From the IMG/VR virus record IMGVR_UViG_3300024273_001401, positions 1 through 26,457 of that record: a stretch of DNA of 26,457 bases. One strand, given 5' to 3'. Every line of letters starts with the position of its first letter. Position 1 is the first letter of the stretch. The notes beneath the pieces were generated by a model. It worked only from the letters and a program-made list of their open reading frames with translations. It was not told the DNA's origin and made no database searches. Source of the DNA: a virus. The translations under genes were made by a program, and so were the position numbers. Positions 5,544-12,901 of this stretch are shown piece by piece.

Positions 5544-6065
5544 ATGAAAATAGTATTAAACGATAGGGAATTTAAGTTTGTTGAAATGTTAGCCAGAGGC
5601 AGGCATTTTTTAAAAGACATTGTTAACCCTGACAGAGACTTACAAGCTTGGAACAACACCCAATATGAAAGTGATGTACTAGGCGTAATGGGCGAATATG
5701 CAGTTTCAAAGATTTTAAAAATACCAATTGATACCGAGGTAAATTTAAGTGGTGATGGCGGAGTAACAGACTTATGGCTTGGCGATTGGTCTATTCAAGT
5801 TAAAGCCACAAAATACAATAGCGGCAAACTTGTTTTTAATACAATACAAGAAATGAAAGCTTTGATAGATGTTTTAACTATTTGTGATATTGCTACCAAA
5901 AGCGTCAATATAGTTGGCTACATAAGCAACAAAGATTTGAGGGCAAAAATGTATGAAACAGACTTAGGATTTGGCAAAAGATATTGTGTAAATCAAGACG
6001 ATTTAAAAGATATTTCTTGGCTTACTTTTTATTATTTGGAATGGAAAAATATAAAACAACTATGA
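5544..6065 (+). CDS. PD-(D/E)XK nuclease-like protein
   Basis: The 173-residue protein shows a likely nuclease core: GVMGEYAVSKIL with Glu51 in the first helix, GGVTDLWLG with Asp76, then WSIQVKATKY with Gln85-Val-Lys87. The E...D...(Q/E)xK spacing is that of the PD-(D/E)XK superfamily, here with Gln in place of the second acid, which is tolerated in many members. The C-terminal half (VNIVGYISNKDL, GFGKRYCVNQDDL) resembles phage restriction-endonuclease-like proteins. It may act in recombination or host DNA degradation, with RuvC encoded directly after it. The stop overlaps the ruvC start in an ATGA junction, so the two are likely coupled. Confidence 0.65.
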   Translation: MKIVLNDREFKFVEMLARGRHFLKDIVNPDRDLQAWNNTQYESDVLGVMGEYAVSKILKIPIDTEVNLSGDGGVTDLWLGDWSIQVKATKYNSGKLVFNTIQEMKALIDVLTICDIATKSVNIVGYISNKDLRAKMYETDLGFGKRYCVNQDDLKDISWLTFYYLEWKNIKQL

Positions 6066-6499
6066 AAATATTAGCCTTAGATATAGCCACGAAAACGGGT
6101 TGGTGTACTGAAACAGCATACGGCACATGGGATTTAAAACCCAATCGTGGTGAGAGCGAAGGTATGCGAGTAGTGAGATTTAAGTCCAAAGTGCGTGAAA
6201 TGATTGCAATGGAAGGGATTGGTTTAGTTTCTTATGAAAGGGTTGCGGGAATGCACAAGGCTAGTATTATAGTTGCCTCTGAAATGGTGGGTGTATTGAA
6301 AGATTTGTGCATCGAACTTGGCATGGAACTCGCTTCCTACAGCGCAACAGAAATTAAAAAAGCCGCAACAGGCAAAGGAAACGCAGGAAAGCCGCTTATG
6401 ATTGCGAAAGCTTTTGAACTGGGTTACAGTCCAGAAGACGACAATGCTGCTGATGCCATCCACTTATATCTGCTAACCAAAAAAGACTTACAAATATGA
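6062..6499 (+). CDS. ruvC: RuvC-like Holliday junction resolvase
   Basis: The 145-residue product begins MKILALDIATKTGW, the first RuvC strand with catalytic Asp7. It continues with VSYERVAGMH (Glu59), a middle TGKGNAGKPLM segment, and PEDDNAADAIHLY with Asp127 and Asp131. These four acids in this order are the RuvC/RNase H-fold metal site. The length is near that of short phage resolvases. The start ATG at 6062 overlaps the TGA of the nuclease-like gene; a longer frame upstream would lie inside that gene and is rejected. Likely role: resolving branched DNA before packaging. Confidence 0.85.
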   Translation: MKILALDIATKTGWCTETAYGTWDLKPNRGESEGMRVVRFKSKVREMIAMEGIGLVSYERVAGMHKASIIVASEMVGVLKDLCIELGMELASYSATEIKKAATGKGNAGKPLMIAKAFELGYSPEDDNAADAIHLYLLTKKDLQI

Positions 6500-6768
6500 G
6501 CAACAAACCAAGCAAAGCAGAAGTGATTACGCATTTTAGGAACGCAAAAGAAGTACGCTGTCTTACTACAGGTAAAGTGGTGGATATTGTTCAAGCTTCG
6601 GAGTTGTTTTACGCCAAAGGAATTTACACTATCGGAAAAACAAATGTTGTTTTATGGGACAGGAAATATGCCGACATCGTAAAAAAAAAAGAATCTACCC
6701 AATGCAATTGTGAAGAGTGTAATTGTAATGTTCGCAAAAAATTAATTAAACGAAAACCAAGTTTATAG
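6496..6768 (+). CDS. Small hypothetical protein with a Cys-rich tail
   Basis: The 90-residue protein begins MSNKPSKAEVITHFRNAKEVR. A central beta-like part includes VRCLTTGKVVDI and YTIGKTNVVLW. Near the C-terminus it has CNCEECNCN, five closely spaced cysteines that could bind a metal, followed by a basic tail KKLIKRKPSL. Proteins of the form 'HF-NAKEV-CL-TG--VDI' occur in Bacteroidota phages without assigned function. Start and end are coupled to neighbours: a four-base overlap with ruvC and a two-base gap to groES. Confidence 0.6.
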   Translation: MSNKPSKAEVITHFRNAKEVRCLTTGKVVDIVQASELFYAKGIYTIGKTNVVLWDRKYADIVKKKESTQCNCEECNCNVRKKLIKRKPSL

Positions 6769-6770
6769 CT

Positions 6771-7031
6771 ATGAAAATACGACTTCTAAAAGATCGGGTG
6801 CTAGTGAAACCTAACCCAACAGAAAAAAGCAATATTTTCGGTATAATTTTACCCGAAAGTCAACAAGATAGAGATAAAGGCGTAGTGGTTGCCATCGGAG
6901 AAAGAGTCTCTGAAATTAAAGTTGGAGATACTATTCGCAAATTCAAAGCTGTACAAGGAATACCCTACAGCGAAGAAGGTGTTGATTATTTGATTTTAAG
7001 CGAGTCTAACGATATAGAACTGATATTATGA
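6771..7031 (+). CDS. groES: GroES-family co-chaperonin (Cpn10)
   Basis: The 86-residue product begins MKIRLLKDRVLVKPNPTEKS, followed by the mobile-loop region NIFGIILPES, then KGVVVAIGE, IKVGDTIRK and YLILSESND. This is the Cpn10 order: 'L-DRVLVKP', a loop that binds the GroEL apical domain, 'G-VVA-G', 'VK-GD', and 'YL-L-E-DI'. Length is slightly under that of bacterial GroES. Phage co-chaperonins such as T4 gp31 help the host chaperonin fold capsid protein; that role is inferred here. A second protein with GroES-like features is encoded at 20787-21389. Confidence 0.88.
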   Translation: MKIRLLKDRVLVKPNPTEKSNIFGIILPESQQDRDKGVVVAIGERVSEIKVGDTIRKFKAVQGIPYSEEGVDYLILSESNDIELIL

Positions 7032-7285
7032 CAATAGAACTCACCCTACAAATTTTTATGCTGCCGGACGACCTCGCTGAGCTGCAAGAAATGGACGAAA
7101 AGTTTGAAATTGACGAAGCAGATTGCCATTTAAAGCAACATACTTTTTATTCAATTGACACGCTATATCCTACCTCAGAATTACATTGCATGATTGTCTC
7201 AGGAGGAATGGAATATCAGGTTAATGCAACTTATGAAGAGGTGAAATCTTTGATAAAAGACCAACTGATTTTTAGGTGGAATTAA
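7028..7285 (+). CDS. Small acidic hypothetical protein
   Basis: The 85-residue protein begins MTIELTLQIFMLPDDLAELQE and is rich in acidic residues (EMDEKFEIDEAD). A C-terminal beta-alpha end includes MIVSGGMEYQVNATYEEV. The pattern 'F-IDT-YP-----C-I-SGG-EY-----YE-V' suggests a compact mixed fold. I recognise no family. Its start overlaps the groES stop by four bases. Confidence 0.55.
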   Translation: MTIELTLQIFMLPDDLAELQEMDEKFEIDEADCHLKQHTFYSIDTLYPTSELHCMIVSGGMEYQVNATYEEVKSLIKDQLIFRWN

Positions 7286-7297
7286 ATAAGAAAAACT

Positions 7298-7510
7298 ATG
7301 AAATTTTCAAAAACAGATTTATTTGTCCTTATAGCAGCTTTAGAACATTTAGGAGAAAAAGAAAAAAAAATACAGCTAAACGAAAAAGGAATAAGACGAT
7401 TAGCTCTTATTCGCTGTAAAATTACCGCAGAATTAGTGCCTGTTAGTGTGAAAGGCATAATAGAGTCAATAACTAAAAGAATGTTGTCAGAAATTGACTA
7501 TCAGGAATGA
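7298..7510 (+). CDS. Small basic hypothetical protein
   Basis: The 70-residue, helical, lysine-rich protein begins MKFSKTDLFVLIAALEHLGE and ends ITKRMLSEIDYQE. No family is recognised. Its TGA (7508-7510) overlaps an ATG at 7507, but that ATG leads only to a ten-codon frame ending in TAA unless a shift occurs at the adjacent run of ten A. This matters for how the following repL-like frame is expressed. Confidence 0.55.
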   Translation: MKFSKTDLFVLIAALEHLGEKEKKIQLNEKGIRRLALIRCKITAELVPVSVKGIIESITKRMLSEIDYQE

Positions 7511-8039
7511 AAAAAAAAAGGAAACCCTTAACTATCTAATTAAAGACGTTCCAAAAAGTCTAGCCGCCAATTTGGAACTGTTAAGGCATACCTCTATAAA
7601 AATTCCAACAGACCACACTAAACGATATTACGGTTCTTTAGTACTTTTAATGCGACTCTCTAGGTCGGAACGTATATTTCTCGATTTCATTACCGAAGAA
7701 ATGGACGAAAAAAATTATATCACCAACTCAATTCAAATCAGAACCAAGTTTAATGCTATTTTTATCCGAGCAGGACAAAAAGCTTTCTCCGACAAGACTA
7801 TACACCGATGCTTTGCAGGCTTATTAACGGCTGAATTAGTGCTGAAATCTAAAGGACGAGGATTATATCAAGTCAATCCATTATTTTACTTTAGAGGAAC
7901 TGAAATTGAGCGTAAAAAAGTAATGAGGGAACGGTTAGAAGAGCTAAACCGAGTCCCTATTAACAAGTATCGTCAAAAAATAATCATTCAAAAAACTGTC
8001 GCTTCGTCACAGAAGCCGATAACTGATTCAACTGCTTAA
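7494..8039 (+). CDS. repL: RepL-like replication initiator, start uncertain
   Basis: The frame encodes a winged-helix protein resembling RepL (PF05732). Key segments are RLSRSERIFLDFITEEMDEK, NSIQIRTKFNAIFI, GQKAFSDKTIHRCF, and RGLYQVNPLFYF. RepL proteins start replication of plasmids and are also found in phages able to live as plasmids, including crAss-like phages as far as I recall. There is no in-frame ATG before about residue 53. The earliest start is TTG at 7494, overlapping the previous gene by 17 bases. Alternatively, ribosomes starting at ATG 7507 enter this frame after a -1 slip, or transcript slippage, on A10 (7510-7519). The last 56 bases overlap the convergent gene on the minus strand. 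Confidence 0.7.
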   Translation: MTIRNEKKKETLNYLIKDVPKSLAANLELLRHTSIKIPTDHTKRYYGSLVLLMRLSRSERIFLDFITEEMDEKNYITNSIQIRTKFNAIFIRAGQKAFSDKTIHRCFAGLLTAELVLKSKGRGLYQVNPLFYFRGTEIERKKVMRERLEELNRVPINKYRQKIIIQKTVASSQKPITDSTA

Positions 8040-8565
8040 TCATTTCAAATTTTTTCTTGTCAAAAGGGTCTGCTGATTTTAATGCTAAAGGATTTTCTCG
8101 GTACGTTTCAGGAATCTTTTTTTCGCCAAACAAACATTTATAAAATTCCGTTACAACAAACCTTCCTGACGCAGACAACGTGTATAGGTTTTTACTTTTA
8201 TTCCTTCCCAGATTAAATATTTTAACATATCCGGTATCTAAAATATTTTGTATTCGTCCATAGGTGTAACTTCTAAGAATCACACTATAATCTGCTTGTG
8301 TAAAAAATTGTTTTGGAGCTAAAAACAAGATTATTTCTAATAATTTAAATGATATACCAAATCTTGCTTGGACATACTGCCTTACCACCATTAAGTTCTC
8401 TAAAGCATCATAACCCAAGACCATTTCTGCATAAAATTTCTGCTTTTCGTACTTTATCTTCTTTGTCTTATCCCAATTTTTAGTTTTAAGGTCGATGTTC
8501 CTGCGGTTCAATTCTTTAATCGCTCCTTTCGGAATAAGACTTTTTCTTGGTTCTCTTTTTTGCAT
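7984..8565 (-). CDS. Winged-helix (MarR-like) DNA-binding protein
   Basis: Using the ATG at 8565 the protein has 193 residues, starting MQKREPRKSLIPKGAIKELN. A frame extending to 8622 would add a hydrophobic head that lies over the promoter and is not preferred. The middle shows a winged-helix pattern: ISFKLLEIILFLAP, FFTQADYSVILRSYTYGRIQ, LDTGYVKIFNLGR, then KSKNLYTLSASGRFVV. This fits a MarR-type domain in which 'LY-LS--G' closes the wing. It probably regulates the divergent fibre operon or repL, from which it is read convergently. Its 3' end overlaps the end of repL. Target genes are inferred from position only. Confidence 0.65.
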   Translation of the reverse strand: MQKREPRKSLIPKGAIKELNRRNIDLKTKNWDKTKKIKYEKQKFYAEMVLGYDALENLMVVRQYVQARFGISFKLLEIILFLAPKQFFTQADYSVILRSYTYGRIQNILDTGYVKIFNLGRNKSKNLYTLSASGRFVVTEFYKCLFGEKKIPETYRENPLALKSADPFDKKKFEMIKQLNQLSASVTKRQFFE

Positions 8566-8602
8566 AATCCATATTTTAATAGTAAATAGTATTCTATAGG
8601 TA

Positions 8603-8610
8603 CAAATATA
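8603..8610 (-). promoter_or_regulatory. Predicted -7 element for the winged-helix gene
   Basis: On the minus strand these bases read TATATTTG, a perfect TAnnTTTG, placing the predicted start near 8596, about 30 bases before the ATG at 8565. A TTG at the normal upstream spacing is missing, so activation by another factor is possible. Confidence 0.45.
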
Positions 8611-8642
8611 AATATATAGCAACTAATATAGGTAAAAACTAT

Positions 8643-8650
8643 TATCTTTG
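8643..8650 (+). promoter_or_regulatory. Predicted -7 element for the tail-fibre operon
   Basis: TATCTTTG matches TAnnTTTG and lies 27 bases before the ATG at 8678, giving a short leader that ends in ACTATTAG. There is no clear TTG upstream. The element lies in the divergent gap between the winged-helix gene and the fibre cluster, so one regulator could control both. Confidence 0.45.
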
Positions 8651-8677
8651 TGTTTAATATAGTAATATACTATTAGC

Positions 8678-9793
8678 ATGGCAAGGATTAGTAAAAAAGA
8701 GATTTACCCAATTGACCTACAAGTCACAATGGACGATTTTTTGATAGGGACTGACTCTGTTGATGATTCAACAAAAAGCTATCCTATTGAAAATTTAGCA
8801 GCCTTGTTTTTGGAGAATGCCATAGAGACCATTGCTAATATCGACCAAAATAACCAATTTAAATTTATTTACCATTCTTTTAATATTGGTGGAATAAGCC
8901 AAGATATTTCTACTATTGAATTAAGAGAAGCAGCAATCTTGCAAGGAATAGATTCTTTTTTACTTACTAACAATTTAACAGTACTTGAAACAGAACTTAT
9001 TGTTTTCAACTTCATGATTACAGAGCGTGATACGATGTTTGCCCATGAGCGTAAATATCTTGCTCCAAACACAATAACCAAGGGAACTTACGCTCCTTTG
9101 TCAGGAACAATTTCTGCGGATGAACTTGAAGTAGTTTACGTGGAGAATAACATTCGAAAGGCAAGTCCCGAGGATATAGCTCAGAATATTGGAAATGTTA
9201 TTTACGAATTAGGTGATTTGACAGGTCTTAGTTATCTGAATTATATCAATAATGTTTACAATCCTAATTTTCCTAACGGTTATGACTTAACTGATAATAG
9301 CAAGGTTTATTATTTCAAGTGGGTAGATGACGGCACGACTTTCATGTATTTCTTTAACGAACCGATTTCGCTGAACGGTTATGTCGTTTACGGATATAGC
9401 GGAAATTATCCATTTGGAACTAATGATTTAGTACTGTATTACAACAGTAACGTATCGCAGCAAATACCCTTTCGTGTTACAAAAACTTCTGAACTCACTA
9501 ATGACGGAGACGATGGAGTTAATGCTTTTGCAAGCGAGGCAGACTTAGCGTTTTTTACGGCAAATCTTCCTCAACAGTTTGTGAAAAATGAAGTTCCGAG
9601 CGGAATTATAGATGGTGTTAATGCTACCTATATCGCCGCTATTGCTTTTTTACCTGAAACCGTGGAGGTGTTTTTAAATGGATTAAAATTAAAGGTTATA
9701 ACAGATTATAATACGTCGGGAAACGATACCATACAGCTAGTATTTTCGCCTTTAACAGGCGAAATCTTAACTATCAATTATATAAAATTATAA
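8678..9793 (+). CDS. Tail fibre or appendage protein with N-terminal anchor
   Basis: The 371-residue protein begins MARISKKEIYPIDLQVTMDD and FLIGTDSVDDSTKSYPIEN. The same arrangement (YPID--V---D--IG-D-----T--Y) opens the 920-residue fibre at 17961, so it is probably a shared virion-attachment module. The C-terminal 70 residues (KNEVPSGIIDGVNATY, VEVFLNGLKL, SPLTGEIL) match the C-terminus of the next gene product (KETPTGAINGANATF, EELYLNGLQ, APLTGEKI). The middle, with many tyrosines and asparagines, is likely beta-structured. It heads the fibre operon; the next gene begins four bases after its stop. Confidence 0.65.
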   Translation: MARISKKEIYPIDLQVTMDDFLIGTDSVDDSTKSYPIENLAALFLENAIETIANIDQNNQFKFIYHSFNIGGISQDISTIELREAAILQGIDSFLLTNNLTVLETELIVFNFMITERDTMFAHERKYLAPNTITKGTYAPLSGTISADELEVVYVENNIRKASPEDIAQNIGNVIYELGDLTGLSYLNYINNVYNPNFPNGYDLTDNSKVYYFKWVDDGTTFMYFFNEPISLNGYVVYGYSGNYPFGTNDLVLYYNSNVSQQIPFRVTKTSELTNDGDDGVNAFASEADLAFFTANLPQQFVKNEVPSGIIDGVNATYIAAIAFLPETVEVFLNGLKLKVITDYNTSGNDTIQLVFSPLTGEILTINYIKL

Positions 9794-9797
9794 AGCT

Positions 9798-10628
9798 ATG
9801 CCAACACAAATTGTAACCAGACAGATTGCCGACCAAGCAATTACCAATGCTAAAATCATTGCAGGAGCAGGTATTGAAACTTCAAAACTTGCTGATGGAG
9901 CAAACTTCATTAAAAGAGACGGGTCGATTGCTATGACAGGAAACCTTGATGCAGGGTCTCAGAAAATTGTTAATCTACAAACTCCTTCTCTTACAGGTGA
10001 CGCAGCTAACAAAGGCTATGTGGACACTCAAATCACGGGTATAACAAGTTTGTTTACCGCCAAAGGTACGGTAAGAGTTGCTACAACAGTCAACGGAACA
10101 TTAGCTACTGCTTATGCCAACACCTCTACAGTTGACGGAATCGCTTTGGTAACAGGAGATAGAATCTTACTGAAAGACCAAACTGCTCCTGCTGAAAATG
10201 GTCTATATACGGTTAATATTTCAGGCGCACCTACTAGGGCGTTGGATATGGATATTTGGGATGAAGTTCCCGGTTCATGGGTTACTGTTCAAGAAGGAAC
10301 AGCTAATGCAGATACAGCATGGTTGTCTACGGCAGATAGCGGCGGAACATTAGACACTACTGATATTACTTGGATTAATCCAATATCGGGAGCGGGACTT
10401 ACTGCTTCAAACTTTGTTTACAAAGAAACTCCAACCGGAGCAATTAACGGAGCAAATGCGACTTTCACTTTAGCAAATACGCCAATTGCAGGAACGGAAG
10501 AGTTGTATTTAAACGGGTTACAACAAATCGTTGGCGGTGGTGAGGATTATACTATTTCAGGTGCTACTATAACAATGTTAATTGCTCCATTAACAGGAGA
10601 AAAAATCAGAGCTTCATACCAAAAATAA
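9798..10628 (+). CDS. Tail fibre protein with repeat-type modules
   Basis: The 276-residue protein starts MPTQIVTRQIADQAITNAKI, followed by IAMTGNLDAGSQKIVNLQTP and DAANKGYVDTQI. This 'MTGNLD-G--KI-NL--P---D-ANK-YVD' pattern is very common in phage tail fibres. Next comes the module VNGTLATAYANTSTVDGIAL with GDRILLKDQTAPAENGLYTV and AWLSTADSGGTLDTTDITW, another widespread fibre domain. The C-terminal 70 residues repeat the module found at the end of the preceding protein. It likely forms part of a distal appendage that contacts the host surface. Confidence 0.75.
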   Translation: MPTQIVTRQIADQAITNAKIIAGAGIETSKLADGANFIKRDGSIAMTGNLDAGSQKIVNLQTPSLTGDAANKGYVDTQITGITSLFTAKGTVRVATTVNGTLATAYANTSTVDGIALVTGDRILLKDQTAPAENGLYTVNISGAPTRALDMDIWDEVPGSWVTVQEGTANADTAWLSTADSGGTLDTTDITWINPISGAGLTASNFVYKETPTGAINGANATFTLANTPIAGTEELYLNGLQQIVGGGEDYTISGATITMLIAPLTGEKIRASYQK

Positions 10629-10636
10629 TATAAGCT

Positions 10637-10996
10637 ATGCCTAAAATATCTATTGAACAGATAAACGTATCAGGAACTCCAAGCTCTTCGACTTATTTAC
10701 GAGGTGATAAAACTTGGGCAACTGCTGCGAGTGGCGGCACATTTTTAAAAGATGAATTTTCATATACTGCGTCGCAGACTTTTACCACTACCAATCCATA
10801 TAGCGGAGTGCTATTGATAACGGTTAATGGAAGAGAATTATTCTCGACGCAATATACTACGCCTAGTAGTACTACAATTACAATTTCTGACACTTTGCAA
10901 GCAGGTGATGTAGTAATGGTAACGTATAATTTGATCGGTGATATTTTGGGCGATATAGTAACGGCTTTAAACACAATTAACGGACAGATAATTTAA
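10637..10996 (+). CDS. Short fibre-associated protein with C-terminal module
   Basis: The 119-residue protein begins MPKISIEQINVSGTPSSSTY followed by LRGDKTWATAASGG. 'GTPS-ST-LRGD-TWA' is a linker motif frequent in phage fibres. The rest (FSYTASQTFTTTNPYSG, LLITVNGRELF, LQAGDVVMVTYNLI) appears to be a diverged copy of the C-terminal module of the two preceding proteins: a strand with 'V-NG', then 'L-aGD-V-V-Y'. Its TAA overlaps the ATG of the next gene by one base (TAATG), so translation of the two is coupled. Confidence 0.6.
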   Translation: MPKISIEQINVSGTPSSSTYLRGDKTWATAASGGTFLKDEFSYTASQTFTTTNPYSGVLLITVNGRELFSTQYTTPSSTTITISDTLQAGDVVMVTYNLIGDILGDIVTALNTINGQII

Positions 10997-12726
10997 TGGG
11001 AACAATAGCGGAAAAGTTAACGTATTTAGGAGGTACTAAAAGTGCTATTAGAGATGCTATTGTGGCGAAAGGCGTTGCTGTACCCGTTGAAACAACTTTT
11101 AGGAATTACGCTACTAAGATAGCAGATATTAGTGGTGGTGGTGGTAGTGCCTTAGAATGGACTGAGGCTTATTGGCAAAATATTTATGACAACTCCTATT
11201 CAAGACCCGTAGATTGGTTGGACATTATAACTCCGCATCCGCTAGTTCAAGGCGACCAAAAATTTGTTGGATTACACGCTGTTTACAATCATAGTAGTAA
11301 TTTCTGCGCTTTATTATGCACTACTTCTACAGGACAATACAGAGTAAATTGGGGAGACGGAACGACTTCTGACCACAACTCCGGCACAACAGCTTATAAA
11401 ATACTTACTTATTCAGATTTTAGTGGCACAGATACTAGTCGTGGGTATAGACAAGCAATTATTACAATTGTTCCATTAACAGGAAACCTTTTGACGGTAG
11501 ACCTGTATCAAAAACACAATCAATCAGGACTTGTTTCGGGATATTCATCAGGTTGGTTGGACATAAGGATAGCAGGTAATTTTATTGCAGGATTAGTATT
11601 GGGAAATAATTCTACAAATATTAAGAATGCTATGATTGAGCAATTTGAGTTTGTAGGCACAAACGTATTGACGACTTGTGATGCGATGTTTTCAAATTGT
11701 CAAAGTTTATTAAAGATAATTGCTTTGTATATACCGCCATCAGGCAGTATTTCTTTTTTTTCTATGTTTTCTAATTGCTATAATCTACAAACTATTCCTT
11801 TACTAAATACAGTAAATGCAAGTTCTATGACCAATATGTTTAATAATTGCTACATTCTACAAACCATTCCTTTACTAGACACAGCAATTGTTACTACTAT
11901 GAATAGTATGTTTTATAAGTGCCGTAGTATGGAAACTATTCCTTTACTAAACACAGTAAGTGTTACTAATATGAGCTATATGTTTGCTGATTGCCATAAA
12001 CTACAAACTATTCCTTTACTAAACACAGTAAGTGTAAATAATATGACCAATATGTTTAATAATTGCTACATTCTACAAACCATTCCTTTACTAAACACAG
12101 CAATTGTTACTGCTATGGGCAGTATGTTTTATAATTGCTATAGTATGGAAACTATTCCTTTACTAGACACAGCAATTGTTACTAATATGGGCTATGCATT
12201 TGCTAATTTAATCAAACTACAAACTATTCCTTTACTAAACACAGTAAGTGTTATTAATATGTATGCTGCGTTTAGTAATTGCTATAATCTACAAACTATT
12301 CCTTTACTAAACACAGCAATTGTTACTGACATGACCTATGTGTTTTATAATTGCTACAGTCTACAAAACATTCCTTTACTAAACACAGCAAGCGTAACTT
12401 CTCTACCCTATATGTTTGCTAATTGCAACAATTTACAAACTATTCCTAATATGCAATTAACAAACACAACTAGTAGTACAAGTTTTATTAATGTATTTTT
12501 AGGCTGTAACTCGTTATCGGCTGTGCCAATTGACGGAATAAAAAACGACATTTCTTTTGCAGACTGTAAATTAGGGCAGGTTGAATTAGTTGATATATTT
12601 AATAGGCTACCTACGCCTTATACGGGAAAATTTATTACAATAACAGGAAATTTTGGAGCATCATTACTAACGACGGCAGAGAGAGAAATAGTAACCGTGA
12701 CTAAAGGTGGGTCAATAATCGGATAA
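10996..12726 (+). CDS. BspA-like leucine-rich repeat (DUF285) adhesin-type fibre protein
   Basis: The 576-residue protein begins MGTIAEKLTYLGGTKSAIRD; 'T-A-KLTYL-GTK-AI-DAIVAKG' is a common phage fibre N-terminus. After a Gly-rich linker and a beta domain (about 60-220) come nine close copies of a 24-residue repeat of the form IPLLNTxxVTxMxxMFxNCxxLQT. They are BspA-type leucine-rich repeats of the DUF285 class, a solenoid known from bacterial surface proteins. A degenerate tenth unit and a C-terminal cap follow. The repeats are also nearly identical as DNA. Probable function is receptor recognition, with copy number open to change by recombination. Confidence 0.8.
   Translation: MGTIAEKLTYLGGTKSAIRDAIVAKGVAVPVETTFRNYATKIADISGGGGSALEWTEAYWQNIYDNSYSRPVDWLDIITPHPLVQGDQKFVGLHAVYNHSSNFCALLCTTSTGQYRVNWGDGTTSDHNSGTTAYKILTYSDFSGTDTSRGYRQAIITIVPLTGNLLTVDLYQKHNQSGLVSGYSSGWLDIRIAGNFIAGLVLGNNSTNIKNAMIEQFEFVGTNVLTTCDAMFSNCQSLLKIIALYIPPSGSISFFSMFSNCYNLQTIPLLNTVNASSMTNMFNNCYILQTIPLLDTAIVTTMNSMFYKCRSMETIPLLNTVSVTNMSYMFADCHKLQTIPLLNTVSVNNMTNMFNNCYILQTIPLLNTAIVTAMGSMFYNCYSMETIPLLDTAIVTNMGYAFANLIKLQTIPLLNTVSVINMYAAFSNCYNLQTIPLLNTAIVTDMTYVFYNCYSLQNIPLLNTASVTSLPYMFANCNNLQTIPNMQLTNTTSSTSFINVFLGCNSLSAVPIDGIKNDISFADCKLGQVELVDIFNRLPTPYTGKFITITGNFGASLLTTAEREIVTVTKGGSIIG
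11788..12445 (+). repeat. Tandem 72-base repeats coding for the leucine-rich units
   Basis: About nine direct repeats of 72 bases share blocks such as CTACAAACTATTCCTTTACT, with variation centred on the codons after AACACAG. Two groups alternate (GCAATTGTTACT and GTAAGTGTTA types). Nucleotide identity is clearly higher than protein function alone requires, suggesting recent duplication or gene conversion. Confidence 0.8.
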
Positions 12727-12730
12727 TATT

Positions 12731-12901
12731 ATGATATATCAAGAACACACGTTTATAGACATTTTTGCAGAAGAGGGCAAGGAATTATGGAATGGAGAAA
12801 TAGTAACTAATAGAATTTCTGCTCCGCTAGGAACGGATTTGTCTATTTGGACAGAACGAGATATAGTAATTGAAACAACAGAAAGCGATGATTTCAACTA
12901 A
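12731..12901 (+). CDS. Very small protein between two fibre genes
   Basis: A 56-residue frame begins with ATG four bases after the preceding stop and ends in TAA at 12901. It starts MIYQEHTFIDIFAEEGKELW, includes APLGTDLSIWTERD, and is acidic. Without it, a 160-base hole would remain in an otherwise gap-free operon. The start of the next gene overlaps its end by 14 bases. Function is not recognised; a small chaperone or fibre-attachment role is possible but unsupported. Confidence 0.55.
   Translation: MIYQEHTFIDIFAEEGKELWNGEIVTNRISAPLGTDLSIWTERDIVIETTESDDFN

Noticed and set aside
8566-8622. N-terminal extension of the winged-helix protein to 8622
   Set aside because: It would encode an implausible hydrophobic, isoleucine/tyrosine-rich head lying over the predicted -7 promoter element.
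11788-12445. CRISPR-like array
   Set aside because: The repeats are in-frame coding units of a leucine-rich repeat protein, with no unique spacers and no cas genes.
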